Assembly (NCBI GenBank): GCA_036245805.1
Contig: BTRK01000003.1
Location: 37,527,215-37,591,214 of the forward strand
Length of the DNA: 64,000 bases
Direction of reading: 5' to 3'
Origin: Pristionchus mayeri
Lineage: Eukaryota > Nematoda > Chromadorea > Rhabditida > Neodiplogasteridae
The position numbers were made by a program, and so were the translations under genes. Positions 46,604 to 57,158 of this stretch are shown here, piece after piece. How positions within the stretch are numbered: the first letter of the stretch is position 1; each line of letters starts with the position of its first letter. The notes under the pieces were generated by a model. It saw only the letters and a list, made by a program, of their open reading frames with translations, made no database searches and was not told where the DNA came from.

Positions 46604-46960
46604 CTCTACTACATTTGCACATACAATTCTTGTTACTAGGCGATATTGAGTGTCACGCCAAATCAACGACCCGGGTGTCCTGGAATATGGAATTCCATGA
46701 ACCCCTATATGTTGAAACTCATTATTCCATAGTAATAAGATGTAGGCATGGAAATACAGTGGAGCGCATACTGATAGCAATGCAACAACCCGCACGTCCC
46801 TATGTCGAATCCCGAAAAAGCTGCGATATGTTTCCGTTTTGTCGCTTTTCGTTTTGTCACCCCCCCCCCCTGACATCAGGATCCTTTCCTGCCACTGAGG
46901 TGAACAGGCATAGATGCCAAACTCCAATATAACCAAACAGAAATCTTATGAGCTGCACAA

Positions 46961-47107
46961 TTATAATAACAAAAAAAAATTAAGAAACATAATAAAACCG
47001 ACGAAAAAGACCAGGAAAATGGCCAGATCCAGCCAGAAGCGAGGCTCCAACTTCGCAATCTCCATGAACTCGTAAGAGTGAGCGGCGTAGGCGGACAGTG
47101 TCTCCAT
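46961..47107 (-). CDS. Possible 3' exon of a membrane protein
   Basis: Forty-eight codons on the minus strand begin METLSAYAAHSYEF, preceded by a TTCTCAG acceptor, and contain one strong TM helix (FWLDLAIFLVFFVGFIMFL) before TAA. It could be a C-terminal tail-anchor exon. Upstream exons are not established; a frame at 47781-48029 (MTTDIKILTTQFESLKRHL) is a candidate first exon. Confidence 0.3.
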   Translation of the reverse strand: METLSAYAAHSYEFMEIAKLEPRFWLDLAIFLVFFVGFIMFLNFFLLL

Positions 47108-47780
47108 ATCCCTGAGAAGCAATCGATAATTCAGTACTCAAAGGAGATCTCAAAGGGGTGGGATCAGTGCGGAGAGATTATCTGAGAATTTATCAACCCG
47201 TTCGAGAGTGAGACAAGCATTAGCGCACAAAATTTTGGATAATTGACCTAAAGGTCTTGCGAATGGTGCTGATCAACATGATTAACTTCATTTTGCTCCA
47301 TCTCGACCGATTAAGCCATAAATTATTTATGATATACGATAAATATACGAAACAAGCTCACGAAATGGGCCAGAAGTCCGGAGGTGACCGCCTCCGACGA
47401 CGAGAGAGGACGAGAATGAATGAAGATATTGACGAGTCAGAGAGCAATTTCCCTAATTGAAATTTAAATTGATTTTGGAGATCAATTGTGCAACCGTTAT
47501 TGACAATGTGGGCATCGGAATAGTTCCAGAGGTCTCGAACAGAGTTTCCCGAACATGTTTTTAACGTTTCAGGATGCATTATTTTAGAACTTGGACATAA
47601 TTTATTTGTGGGATGTAATACTGTTCGGAATCAAGTTGCGTATTTACTTTATCATCAGTTTTATTAATTATTTGTACTACATGGAAGATTACGAAATTCA
47701 TCAATGTCGACTAAGGGACACAAATCTAGTATCAATCTAGTATTAGGTTAGCTACAGGAAGAAATTATTCGAAATTCGGA

Positions 47781-48029
47781 TCATAGTCTCTTCCTCATAT
47801 TATCACCGCACAATCGGTAGAGAGAAAGTATGGGAAAAGATGTGGCGGAGAACTGAATTTCGAACTCTACTAGGGGTATGTAATATGAGGGGAATCGCGA
47901 GAGAATCGACCACGCCGCGGCGGTAGGAATCAAGCTTGTCCTATCTTGAAACAAATTTGGTGACAAGTACTTCAAGTGCCTCTTCAAACTTTCAAACTGC
48001 GTCGTCAGAATTTTGATATCGGTCGTCAT
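47781..48029 (-). CDS. Candidate first exon of an unknown gene
   Basis: An 82-codon minus-strand frame begins MTTDIKILTTQFESLKRHLKY, an amphipathic helix. It lies about 700 bp upstream of the TM exon at 46961-47107. No in-phase splice chain was demonstrated between them. Confidence 0.25.
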   Translation of the reverse strand: MTTDIKILTTQFESLKRHLKYLSPNLFQDRTSLIPTAAAWSILSRFPSYYIPLVEFEIQFSATSFPILSLYRLCGDNMRKRL

Positions 48030-48436
48030 CTTCGAGATTCAGAAGGACAAAGATGGTACTCTCACTTTTTGATGGTCAAATCGCGCTCACTTAAATGATC
48101 ATAAATCCCTTCAAAATAAAGATAGAAGGCTGTTCTTTGTTTCAAATGAAAGCTACCATCATGCTCTACAACATTACTGTTGAAATCATCATTTCTGGTT
48201 TTCATCTAGGTGCGGGGCGGTCGGGTGGGCCAAAAGTGATGTAAATTTGGAAATCGGAAAAACGTTTTGGGTTATCATGCTTAAGTTGTAGTCCATACAT
48301 GGGTGTAACTTCCTGCCAAAAATTAGGGAAATCTGAGTATAGATAAAAAAATGGGCTCACTTTTGTGCGGCGACCCCAAAATGTGTTCTGGACAAGAGTA
48401 CTTCCGTATATTCAATTGCCCTCATTTGGGCTCAAA
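48030..48436. other. Intergenic, no gene seen
   Basis: AT-rich sequence leading into the foldback element; no exon or repeat end recognised. Confidence 0.4.
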
Positions 48437-48912
48437 ATCGTTCAAAAGCTTTCAAAACAACATTATACGTTGATTCCCACTATGCTTTCACACTTCCGTT
48501 GGTCAAAAATGACTATCGGACCGAAAATTTGAAAATCGATATTTTGACCCCCATCAACTCGTGGGATGGGTCCACTTGAACTAATTGGCTTTCTAATAAT
48601 GTAAATACATCCCTCGAAGTTGCTCAAAGAAAATGGACTCCTAGAATTGCGAAATTTTCATTGATTTATCCGAGGAAAGGTGCGAAAGTACAGCCCAGGT
48701 CAAAATAGGCCTAGAGACCCGCACTATGGCTAGAAATGTAGAGCATGATGAGCTAAACATTTCATCTGTTGAAAGTGAGTCTCTATCTTTACGTTGAAGC
48801 TTGCTACAGAGCCTAGAAGTTGGTCAAAACCGACGTGAGACGCGTGCGGGAGAGCACTAAATAGAGGGGAGGGATAGGGAGGTCAGCCGGCGAGAGCGCC
48901 AGACGGTTAGAG

Positions 48913-48967
48913 AATTAAAGTACCGTACCTCTAAGCGCCAGACGGTTAGAGGTACGGTACTTTAATT
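48913..48967. repeat. Perfect 21-bp stem hairpin
   Basis: AATTAAAGTACCGTACCTCTA at 48913 pairs perfectly with 48947-48967 around a 13-nt loop. A 17-nt block GCGCCAGACGGTTAGAG is duplicated on both sides of the left arm. Confidence 0.85.
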
Positions 48968-49112
48968 TTTTGAAAATAATGTCAGTTCGCGATAATAGAG
49001 GGTTACGGTAGTGATATACGGTATCTGCTGGTACTGTACTATCGATTGAGTACGGTGCTTAGTCTCGACCTACCATGACTTATAAATCGATATTTCCATG
49101 AACTCATGCCTT

Positions 49113-49141
49113 GCGCAGGGCCCCACTGTGGGGCCCTGCGC
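49113..49141. repeat. GC-rich perfect hairpin, 14-bp stem
   Basis: GCGCAGGGCCCCAC and its reverse complement are separated by one T. It is strikingly GC-rich for this region and is followed by a C run. Confidence 0.85.
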
Positions 49142-49755
49142 AGTACCCCCCCCCTCGCCGCCATTCCTGGACACCTATGGTTAGAGCACGCGCTCTTGGG
49201 GGATTCTAGCCTATTTATGGCCAACTTCTAGGCTCTGTAGTAAGCTTCAACGTAAAGATAGAGACTCACTTTCAACAGATGAAATGTTTAGCTCATCGTG
49301 CTCTACATTTCTAGCCATAGAGCGCGTCTCTAGGCCTATTTTGACCTGGGCTGTACTTTCGCGCCTTTCCTCGGATAAATCAATGGAAATATCGCAATTC
49401 TAGGAGCCCATTTTCTTTGAGCAACTTCGAGGGATGAATTTACATTATTTGAAAGCCATTTAGTTCAAGTGGACTCATCCCACGAGTTGATGGGGGTCAA
49501 AATATCGATTTTCAAATTTTCGGTCCGATCGTCATTTTTGACCAACGTGAAAGCAAGTGTAAAAGCATAGTGGGAATCAACATATAATATTGTTTTGGAA
49601 GCTTTTGAACGATTCTCTCACCCCCCCCCCCCCTCAAATGGTCGATTCTCTCGCGATTCCTCTCATATGTTGTTTGTAATGTAGAATGGGCAATCACAAT
49701 AATGAAAGTACACAATTCGAGTAATCGTCTCGTCATTCTACACACGAAACTCGAC

Positions 49756-49860
49756 AGTATAGTTCGAGAAACGATACCGCGCTATCTTCATTCAACACAT
49801 TAGTCAAGCTGCAAGAGATGATATAGAATGAAGAGAGCGTGAAATCGACTCTCGAAGTCT
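49756..49860. mobile_element. Palindromic MITE near the 3' end of pseudokinase E
   Basis: Left arm AGTTCGAGAAACGATACCGC... is inverted as ...AATCGACTCTCGAAGTCT. It belongs to the same family as 32441-32540. Confidence 0.6.
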
Positions 49861-49931
49861 ACTGGACAGACTGAGAGAATGTGTCGAATGAAGAGACAAT
49901 TACCAGCCTTGCAATTTCTAGAAAGCGATGA

Positions 49932-52161
49932 TCATCTGGACGATTTGTCGATCTCCGCAGTGATGCCCCTCATCAACTCTTGCATTTCGTCGACCGCACC
50001 GTCAACGGTAGAGACAATCGGTCGCTCGTGCGCACGCTGCTCGCGAAGGAAAGAGTGCGCCAGCGCGCCCTCAGCGGACATTCTGAACATGAATACGAAT
50101 GTGAATTTATCAGGTATTTTTCCGTGATTTTAGGGTAGTCTTAGGTGCTCTAGATAGTCGTTTTAATAGTTGTCTAAAAAGCTTGTGGGTAATGTTTCAG
50201 GGCTGAAAATGGAGAGCATAATTCAGAAAAATGTATTCAAAAACCCCTAAACATTCGTTGATTAGTTGCAAAAACTAATTATATAGAGATGTATATTAGC
50301 GAAAATTATGTTCTCGCACATGTAGATTGGATCAAACTTTAGAGTGTGTTCGAGAAAATGTCCCAATGAGACTGCATTCAAGACCAGGTCACCCTTGGTG
50401 ACTCCTCTGTCCTCCTTCATCTGGTCTCCGAGATTCATAATCAAGTCCTGTCATTATTTCATAGTTAGACGTCAGTTCAATAACCTAACCTGACGTTTGT
50501 ATGCCTTCTTCTTCTGGAGTTCAGTAATTTGCTAGTTCAGCAATCTACATATGTTAGCGATTGTAATATTGTTAGAATGATTTCTTGATTATCGAAATAA
50601 TTATCCAAATATAAACAAAATTGTCTACTTGATGAGCACAGTATCCTCGATGGCACCACACAGCTCGATCTGCCGCTTAAGCGAGTTCTTCACGTCCGGC
50701 CCGCAAAATAGAGGTTTTCCCGAGATCAGCTCGCAAAGAATTGCCGCCACCGACCATATGTCCGCTAAATTATCATACCACTGTTAAAAAAACTGAATTA
50801 AATATGAAGTGTGGAACCTCTTTCGTCGTATGTTTGTGTTGATCCATCGCCAACCCAATCAACGGCTTGTTCGAAAGCCATGCATCCCTCCGTTCCGCTT
50901 TCCTTAGTGATCTGACTGCTTCGATCGATAACCCGAGCCTTTCCAAATCCTGGGAAATGAATATGCACATGTTTTATTGAAAGGGGGCTCGATGGAACAC
51001 CATCAAATTTATAAAAAATCGAACCAATGATTGTGAGTTTATTGTTTGAATCAATGCAGATCTTTCCAGGCTGCAGATTTCTTAAAATCACCTGAATATG
51101 AGAGACGTCGATAACATATTCGAATCAAAGTATGTGTTTGATTTTCGTTGTCGGCGAAGAAAAAATGCCACGTGCCCCTATTCAATGCGTATGTGCGTCA
51201 CGTTTTTTTTTCTTTTCTGTGAAATAGCACTTGCCAGGAAAAGCACATGGAAATCTTTAGCAACGCAATCTATATGTCTTCAATAGTAAATTAGAACAAG
51301 CGATCCACCCCGTTTGAGTGCAGATGCTGCAGTGCCTGTATTAGCTCCCTCGTCCACTGCTTGACTTCTCTCATCGAGCAGTTCCCCTCTTCGATCTTCT
51401 TGCTGAGCGGTTCACCACAGTACTCCGTAATATAGTATCTGCAGTGGGAATCTTTCCAAAATTTTAACCAAAATGAAAATCACTGTATAGATCGGAATCT
51501 TCTGCAAACATCTGATCATTGGAGTGATTTTTAGCACTGCAAATGCAATACTGGAAGAATAATGTTCTAATAAATTGAGATGTATTTTATGGTTGCTAAC
51601 CAATAAATTACATTTCATAGTTTGGAAACGTACGGATCATACGACATCTCGTTCTTCACCCTGTAGCATTGCACGAGTCGCACCACATGGTCGTGCGCGA
51701 TGCTGTTAAGCAGGTTGAGCTCGCGCCGAATAGGCTTTGCCTCAATACCATAGCATGATTATCTTTTACTATTGAGCTGTCGTGAATGTTGTTGAGATAC
51801 AAACCGTTTGAAATGAGAAACAACAATTGCAACATATTTGGTGTTCATCATCCATAGAAAGTAGTGAAAACGATCTCACCCGATCAACGGACTTGAACGC
51901 ATTTGTGAATCTCTTGATAACAACCGATTTTTTGGCGATCGGGGATGTCGAATTTCCTGGAAAATTATTTATTGCACTATTCAAAATTTAATTTTCTCAC
52001 ATGACGATATTTCCACTCCATTGAATATCTCCCTTGAAAGTCCGATCCACACTCCAGCTACGGTATGCAATGGGAACGTAAAATAACGGACATTCACTGG
52101 CACGATGAAACTAAAATAATATATTTTTATGGCGTAAATATCAATTGTTACTCACTTCCAT
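49932..52161 (-). pseudogene. MAPK-like pseudokinase family, copy E (two lesions)
   Basis: Minus-strand exons: 52156-52161, 52001-52110, 51880-51956, 51634-51740, 51309-51438, 51025-51091, 50818-50949, 50628-50764, 50490-50531, 50320-50447, 49932-50082. The exon carrying the VAIK-equivalent (VVIKR) is 77 nt, where every intact paralogue has 76, giving a +1 frameshift in an A run near 51925. The donor after 50628 reads AAG-TAG instead of GT, placing a stop there. The catalytic loop is LRNLQPGK: Asp to Asn and the Mg-binding Asn to Lys; DFG is GFG. It sits tail to tail with nothing and head-to-tail with copy F. Confidence 0.82.
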
Positions 52162-52779
52162 TTCTCGAAGAGAGCTGATTGGAGCGACAAGGTATTAAAA
52201 GCGACTGATAAGACCTAGTTGTGAGCTTGAACGCGGTTTATCACTCGTCGTATCACTCGAAGATTACCGCGCATGGGCAAACAAAAGACAAAAATACGCT
52301 CATACTGAAAGCGAGGAAGATATAAATAAGGAAAGATAACCATAAAAAATAGAACGGAGATATTTCTTCTCTTTGCCAGTTTTCTCATTACATAAATTAG
52401 TGCAATTAGTCGATCCATATTCCTGGAACGTTTATATTGCTTTCCAAAATGACAGCACTTCGCTCTATAATACCATCGTATTGATACGTATCACTTGCAC
52501 TTTACTTGCCACATCACTTCTTCGCATCCTTCACTGTTTATCGTTTTACTCTATGCTCAACTTGCAATTTGTATTTGAAGTAAAAATCAATCTAGGCGAC
52601 TAAGATGCATGCGATCTAATTTTAGTATTGTCTAGAAGCGAGGGAGAGATAGAGCTAGTTAAAGGGAGAGAGAGAGAGAAAGAGAGGGAAATCTGAAGAC
52701 GCTGGCTCGAAGTTCGAGGTCTACTAATGGTACGGGTAGATGATTTCGTCACATCTAACTTAGATACATCAGAAATTGG
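52162..52779. other. Intergenic with a short GA-rich tract
   Basis: Promoter-side interval between E and F. A purine-rich tract (GAGAGAGAAAGAGAGGG) covers 52640-52690. No gene is seen. Confidence 0.5.
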
Positions 52780-53708
52780 TTAAGCGTAGATTTCCAGCCG
52801 GATTCGTGCGATGATTGCTTGCAGCTCATCTTCACCCTCACCATCGAAGGGCAGCTCCCACGAGCGGGGCTCACGAAGGAACTCGTGGGCGAGCGCGCCC
52901 TCGGCCGATAGTCTGAACAGGAAAATTGAAAATCACAGTATTTTTTTTCAGATTTTTTTTTTGCGAAACGGTTGCGCAGTTGAATTCTCGAAGATCTTAT
53001 CGACATAGATAAATAAATAGAGAAAGCACTCGGAACGAGAGAATCCGTTTTCTAAACCTCAAGTTTTTTGTCTGACATATTCGACTGGCCGATTGTCTTA
53101 TCTTCGGGTTTCATTTAGATAATTCGGCTACCACGCTGATAAGCTGGAGTACCTGTGGGCAGGATCGAATACTAGTGTTTGAAGAAGGAATGCTCTCAGA
53201 GACTCTTCGTTGTGAAGCAGATCATCGAGGATTACGCCTCTTCCCAGAATTATCTGTTCGCGCAGAATCGCAATTAGGTCCTAAAAAAATTTTCATTAAC
53301 TCTCGGCTAATGTAATAATAAGCAACAACCCCCTCCCCCCCAACAACCTTGCGTTCATATGACCCCCTCTTCAAACGGTCTTCGAGATCCTCTATGCTCT
53401 TCCTGTCCATTTCTGACATCTAAAAGTCAAATATTATGTAAATTTGCTTATATGTAGAAATATACATAATTATTGCAGATATATAAATATGAACTGCAGC
53501 AAAAAATTACCTTTCTGAGAACTGAGTCCGGGACCGGACCACAATACTCGACCTGCCGCTTAAGTGGGTTTTTAACCTCAGGTCCGAAGAAGAATGACCG
53601 TCCAGTGATGAGCTCACAAAGAATTGTAGCCACGCCCCAAATGTCCGCTGAACTTACATGCTTTGAATTTACTACAAAAAATTTTCATTTTCGCCAATTT
53701 TGGAAATA

Positions 53709-54759
53709 TTAGGTTGGCAGGAAAGTCTTTGTCCATGGATTTGTTTTTACACTGCTCGTCGCAAGTGCACTTTTGTGTTCCCTCGTCCCTAGCAAATACA
53801 AATCAGTAAGAGGCCCTTATAGTAAACAACTCCCCATCCCCTTCCCTTCAGTCAGGCCCTAGTAGAGCAACGATGTGTATTCCTGGTGCCACCCACTTCC
53901 GGCATGTTCTGCTTTACCTCTATCTATCCTACACCACGATGAAGGATTCGGAGATTCTACTGAAGAATGTTTATCACACACCTGTCCCCTCTACAACACC
54001 TTCAGGAATTGGATCCATCGCTTCGAAGAATAGGACTTTTCCCTCAATGAATAGATCGATCTGAGAGACCGCGTTTTTTGCACTTGGAGACTGGATCGGC
54101 CCATAATAGGGAAATGAGAAGTGGGTCCTCTACGATAACAACCACAAGAAAGCCCATTTGGTTGGAGAAGGAGAGACTCCACAGGGTGTCTCCAAACTTT
54201 ATCTGCACCACAAGAAAAACAAGCTGTCAATGTGAATTGGAGTGGATGGCGTGATACACTCGGAACTATTCTTTGATGGAATGGCAATCACCGGGGCCAA
54301 GTACGCCATACACCTTCAGAATTTGAAGTTGGAAGTCGATCGTTCAAAGCTAAATGACAAGAAAGCGTATAATCGGCAAAATAACCCCCGTCCCCAGTTC
54401 TCTACTCAAGTCAAGTTGGAACTCGCCGGATATGGATGGATGGTTCACCCTCACCCCCCAAATTCTCCTGACTTGGCCCCGTCCGAACACAGGCTTTTCG
54501 GAGACCTGATCCATTTTCTTAGAGATAGGGCGTTCAATTCCCGTGGAAGTCTCTAGTCTTCTCTCAAGCAATACTTTGATTTGCGCCCAGACGGGTTCTG
54601 AGGGGGGCCCCAGGCGGGCCCAGGGAGGGGATCCATACATTGCAGGAATGTTGGGCACATATTGTCAATAATGATGACAATTATATTTGAACTCATGCTA
54701 TTGTGTCTTCAAAGAAATAAAGTTTTTAAAAATGGACAAAGACTTTCCTGCCAACCTAA
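53709..54759 (+). mobile_element. Mariner transposon, internally deleted
   Basis: TIRs TTAGGTTGGCAGGAAAGTC / GACTTTCCTGCCAACCTAA are flanked by TA. The 3' half of a mariner transposase is still readable around 54242-54556, including HPPNSPDLAPSEH, the conserved HPPYSPDLAPSDY motif in which the third catalytic Asp is Glu. The 5' half is largely deleted. It is a relative of the element at 6615-7862 and sits in an intron of copy F. Confidence 0.9.
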
Positions 54760-55254
54760 TACATTGCAGACATGAATTTAAAAAAAATTCCAATATTTAA
54801 CAACAATACTTTGGCATAGGTCCCAGAAAATTTTATGGGAACTGGCAGTGAAGCAAGGGAATCAAAAATGGGATAGGAAAGGAACAAATTTCTGAAGGTC
54901 ATACCTCTCTCATCATATGGGCCTGTCCACTTTTTCAGGACTTCGATGGGCATATAAGGACATTTTCCAACGTCTTGGGTCATTTCATTTTCCCGATCAA
55001 TCGTTCGAGATTTTCCGAAACCTGAACAAACCAATCGTTCAATTGTAACCACAGATTCCAGGAAAATAAACAAACCGGTTAGAGTGAGCTTGTTGTACGT
55101 ATCAATGCATATCTTTCCGGGATGAAGGCCCCGGAAAATCACCTAAATGTGGAAATATTGTCACTAACAATGTGCACAGTTAAAGAGATGATGTTGTCTA
55201 GCAGGTGATATGAATAATACGATTCCACGCACAGGCACAATGTAACCGAACGAC

Positions 55255-55335
55255 AATACTCTCTTTATTTTATGAATTATCTCTCAGTTTGACCGATCGA
55301 GAGCGTACGTAGAATGAATGATGAGATTTCGAACT
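55255..55335. mobile_element. Intronic palindromic MITE in copy F
   Basis: An imperfect palindrome around CTCTCAGTTTGACCGATCGAGAG with AATGAATGATGAG flank resembles the other short MITEs of the window. It lies between exons 55142 and 55351. Confidence 0.45.
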
Positions 55336-56303
55336 TTAACACTTACTCACCCCGTTCGAATGTAGATGCATAAGCGCCTGGAGAAGCTCGCTCGTCTATC
55401 TTTTGACCTCCATCATCGAATATTGACCTTCTTCAATCTTCTTACTGAGCGGCACACCACAGTAGAGCGTGATGTGGTAGCTAAATGCGACATGCTCGTT
55501 AGTCCTCGATAGGCGAATTGTGCCTTCGTCCAAGCCAAAATAAGAGTTCGAGAAAAGGTACCATGGTATAATCAATTTAAAATTTTTTCGAACAACGAAA
55601 GATTACATATAATTCAGAGACCGCGGTGTCATTTCTCACTAGATGCGATGCTTCTATTTTTTTCAATAGAAACATACAATGCTAGCGTATTGTCCAGCTT
55701 AACTTCGTACTTATACTTGAGGTCGAGGATGTGCTCATGTCGAATAGTATTCAAGCAGTTCAGCTCGCGAAGAACATTGTTTGCCTTTAATAAGGAGTTT
55801 AGATCTTGAAATTTTCGCTTATCCCGATATCAAAGACATAAACTGTAAAGGAATGGGTATTTCCGTCTTTGGCACCATATATTTTCTGATTGGAAAAGGC
55901 TTCGTGAGCGTGTTGGAGTGATCTTATTTCCGACAAAACTGGAACCCGTTACCCCCAACCAAACACACCGCCTGCAGTGCTATGCCCCACTTAACCAATC
56001 AGAATGTTCAAAAAATGTTCTCGCCTCTGCTACGGTTTTACAAGCGAATTTCTTCATGACAACCGATTGCTTTCCATCGGGGCTGTTGAATTTCCTGGCA
56101 AATCAACGATTTGTTGACGAAAATTTGAAAATGCTCACTCTACGATACTCATACTTCCGCGTGTATGAAGCCCGAATCCCCCTCCTTCAACATTCGTGTC
56201 GATTGTCCAATCACGGAACGTGATGGGAATGTAGAATGACGGGCACAATGGAACTGGAAATCTCGATTTTTTTGGCCAAAAATCAACAAATACTCACAGC
56301 CAT

Positions 56304-56850
56304 TCCTGAAAGCGTGCCGCTTGAAGTGACGATGTAGCCAAACTGACTGATAAGGAGTTGGAGCGAGCTTGAAAAGGGTTTATTACAGCACGACGCTTGG
56401 GGCAAACAAAGAGCGTGAGCGTGAAGACGGTTTTATCTGCAGGCGGCATTCGTGCCTTTGAAAAATATTCAAGCCGGCAAAAGCGACAAAGTCGAAGTTG
56501 GAACAGAAAGATTCTAATGACAGAAATAAACGTATTATAGCATCTCTCAATATGTATATAACTTTGCAACTTCTATGATTTCAATGTTTTAAAGATAATT
56601 TGACATCCAGCAAAAACGCAATAATAGTAAGCAATGAATACCAATGAATTTCCGAACATCCCGTTGCCTTGCCTATCACTCCCGATAATATCGATCATCA
56701 AGTCTGTGTTTAGAGACAACAAGTTTGTGTATCATTTCTTTCCTTCTCCCGTCCAAAATTAATAGCAAATCGCAAAGATCAATGAAAAGCAATCAGTATT
56801 TATCCAGTATTCGAGTTCTAGTCGAGTGTTTTCCAGTATTCTGATCAGTT
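56304..56850. other. Intergenic, no gene seen
   Basis: Region upstream of copy F and downstream of the secreted-protein gene (both on the minus strand). No exon or repeat end recognised. Confidence 0.5.
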
Positions 56851-57099
56851 TCAGAAGATGCTCTTGAGGAGGAGGGCCGACAGGGAGAGGAAAGCGCCCG
56901 TTGCTGCAGAGGATGTAGCCCCGTTCGAAGGGGCTGCTCCGTTAGCTGCAGATGCCGCAGATGCTGCAGAGCCGTTCGCTGCCTCTTCGCTGTCCTCGTC
57001 TCGGAAGGTCCAGCCAACTGGCGCTGTTCCTGACATTTAAAAAAAAATCTGTATACGTTTCCTAAAGAATTAGTAATAATAATGTTTAACAACAACAAC

Positions 57100-57158
<59 letters not shown>

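Larger units (their letters stand above)
43583..46870. mobile_element. Long-TIR MITE carrying an inserted LINE
   Basis: The left end, a G run then GTGACAAAACG (43583 on), is inverted at 46755-46870 (...CGTTTTGTCAC then a C run). Flanks TGAAATCA (43575-43582) and TGACATCA (46871-46878) form an 8-bp target duplication with one mismatch, as in hAT elements. The TIR sequence is the family seen at 6292-8014. The LINE broke the left TIR at GTATGC/GCTC. Confidence 0.8.
48437..49612. mobile_element. Foldback element with ~400-bp arms
   Basis: 48437-48826 is the reverse complement of 49208-49612 at about 93% by eye, sharing for example GACCCCCATCAACTCGTGGG. The ~380-bp centre holds two strong hairpins (48913-48967, 49113-49141). 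No transposase frame. Confidence 0.85.
52780..56303 (-). pseudogene. MAPK-like pseudokinase family, copy F (multiply broken)
   Basis: Minus-strand exons: 56298-56303, 56155-56253, 56019-56094, 55678-55784, 55351-55480, 55076-55142, 54905-55021, 53511-53647, 53348-53419, 53153-53280, 52780-52912. Lesions: exon 2 is 99 nt and out of phase with the 89/104/107/110-nt paralogous exons; the donor after the VAIK exon (VVMKK) is missing; an in-frame TAG at 55396-55398 replaces the conserved Trp of the KxW motif. The catalytic loop is FRGLHPGK and DFG is GFG. A mariner copy is inserted in the intron between 53647 and 54905. Confidence 0.82.

Noticed and set aside
56858..57040. Plus-strand Ala/Arg-rich frame
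   Set aside because: Antisense of the Ala/Ser-rich GPI-tail exon on the minus strand, which is conserved in the paralogue.
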